From Porticoccaceae bacterium (GTDB lineage: Bacteria; Pseudomonadota; Gammaproteobacteria; Pseudomonadales; Porticoccaceae): DNA of 6,659 bases. The stretch spans positions 4,367 to 11,025 of the forward strand of contig DLXZ01000115.1 in assembly GCA_003448675.1 (NCBI GenBank). Reading direction: 5' to 3'. Under the pieces are notes generated by a model that saw only the letters and a list, made by a program, of their open reading frames with translations, searched no databases and was not told the DNA's origin. Positions 6,355-6,659 of this stretch are shown here, one piece after another (the first letter of the stretch is position 1; every line of letters starts with the position of its first letter). The translations under genes and the position numbers were made by a program.

Positions 6355-6659
6355 TTAGAGGCAGACGTTTGACCAGAACCAGTTTTCACAGTCGTCGTAC
6401 TGATCCTGATTCGCCACCGGCTCTGGCACGGTGTAGGCGCTTTACCATCAAGCGCGCTAACAGACGTTGAATTACTCGGGCTGGCGGCTTCAAAGACAAT
6501 ATTATCCGGATCAAGTAGGGCCGAAATGGTAAACGAGTCACGTAGGCCGGTAACTGCTTGCCATCAAGCCCGGGATACAGGGGCAACCCGGCTCACCCAG
6601 TGGTGGCAGGCTCTTCAGAAGGGTTAGTTGCCGTGCTGATCGGGTAGATCGGGTAGATC
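6355..6659 (-). pseudogene. Frame-disrupted 3' end of an unrecognised gene, running off the window edge
   Basis: No intact reading frame covers this stretch, but protein-like pieces appear in succession on the minus strand. From 6658 to 6596 one frame reads ISTATNPSEEPATTG, then meets a TGA at 6593-6595 and continues as GLPLYPGLDGKQ to about 6554. A second frame then reads GLRDSFTISALLDPDNI, VFEAASPSN and SVSALDGK down to 6441. A third frame reads AYTVPEPVANQDQYDDC and ENWFWSNVCL, ending in TAA at 6355-6357. Codon choice in these pieces resembles the neighbouring genes. Joining them needs one base missing near 6436-6443, one near 6550-6557, and one stop read through. This fits a decayed gene, or sequencing/assembly errors near a contig end. 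I do not recognise the family. An unbroken 66-codon frame at 6386-6586 also crosses the area but gives a basic, unconvincing protein. Chance similarity to coding sequence remains possible. Confidence 0.35.
6638..6659. repeat. Short 9-bp tandem repeat at the window end
   Basis: GATCGGGTA is repeated twice (6638-6646 and 6647-6655), followed by GATC, the start of a third copy, where the sequence stops. The unit length is a multiple of three, so it could encode a three-residue repeat (IYP on the minus strand) inside the broken gene. It may also mark where an assembly ended. Confidence 0.6.

Noticed and set aside
6374..6627. A plus-strand open stretch of about 84 codons through the right-hand region.
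   Set aside because: It has an ATG only near 6529, leaving 33 codons, and uses many A-ending and rare codons (ATA, AGG, TTA) unlike the neighbouring genes. The minus-strand pieces fit coding sequence better.

Overview
The window looks like chromosomal DNA of a gammaproteobacterium. SpeA, the carboxyspermidine enzymes and the PheC domain all resemble homologues from Pseudomonas-like and marine gammaproteobacteria (for example the Cellvibrio/Alteromonas side of the class). This is an inference from protein similarity recalled by eye; genus cannot be fixed. All supported genes lie on the minus strand, so the biological reading order runs from position 6659 down to 1. The left edge cuts through a gene, and the right edge ends in a short tandem repeat.

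From right to left: (1) 6355-6659 holds pieces of coding-like sequence spread over different minus-strand frames, probably the 3' end of a broken or mis-sequenced gene of unknown function. (2) 6195-6354 is non-coding and holds a GC-only inverted repeat and a cluster of GTAAA/TTTAC sites. (3) 4851-6194 encodes an exported two-domain protein: a gamma-class (periplasmic) AroQ chorismate mutase fused to a PheC-type cyclohexadienyl dehydratase. (4) 4651-4850 is an AT-rich leader, the likely site of the promoter for the next operon. (5) 4650 down to 1 is a tight four-gene polyamine operon: biosynthetic arginine decarboxylase (speA), carboxy(nor)spermidine dehydrogenase, carboxy(nor)spermidine decarboxylase (nspC) and the first 77 codons of an agmatinase (speB).

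The operon encodes a full route from arginine to spermidine without S-adenosylmethionine. SpeA makes agmatine, SpeB hydrolyses it to putrescine and urea, the dehydrogenase condenses putrescine with aspartate semialdehyde to carboxyspermidine, and the NspC-type enzyme decarboxylates this to spermidine. Gaps are 18 nt, 14 nt and a 1-nt stop/start overlap, so the four genes are probably co-transcribed. No speD/speE (the AdoMet route) and no diaminopropane genes are present in the window.

The fused AroQ-PheC would carry chorismate to prephenate to phenylpyruvate (or arogenate to phenylalanine) within one periplasmic polypeptide. This is the most unusual architecture seen here. No RNA genes, CRISPR arrays, transposases or phage genes were found.
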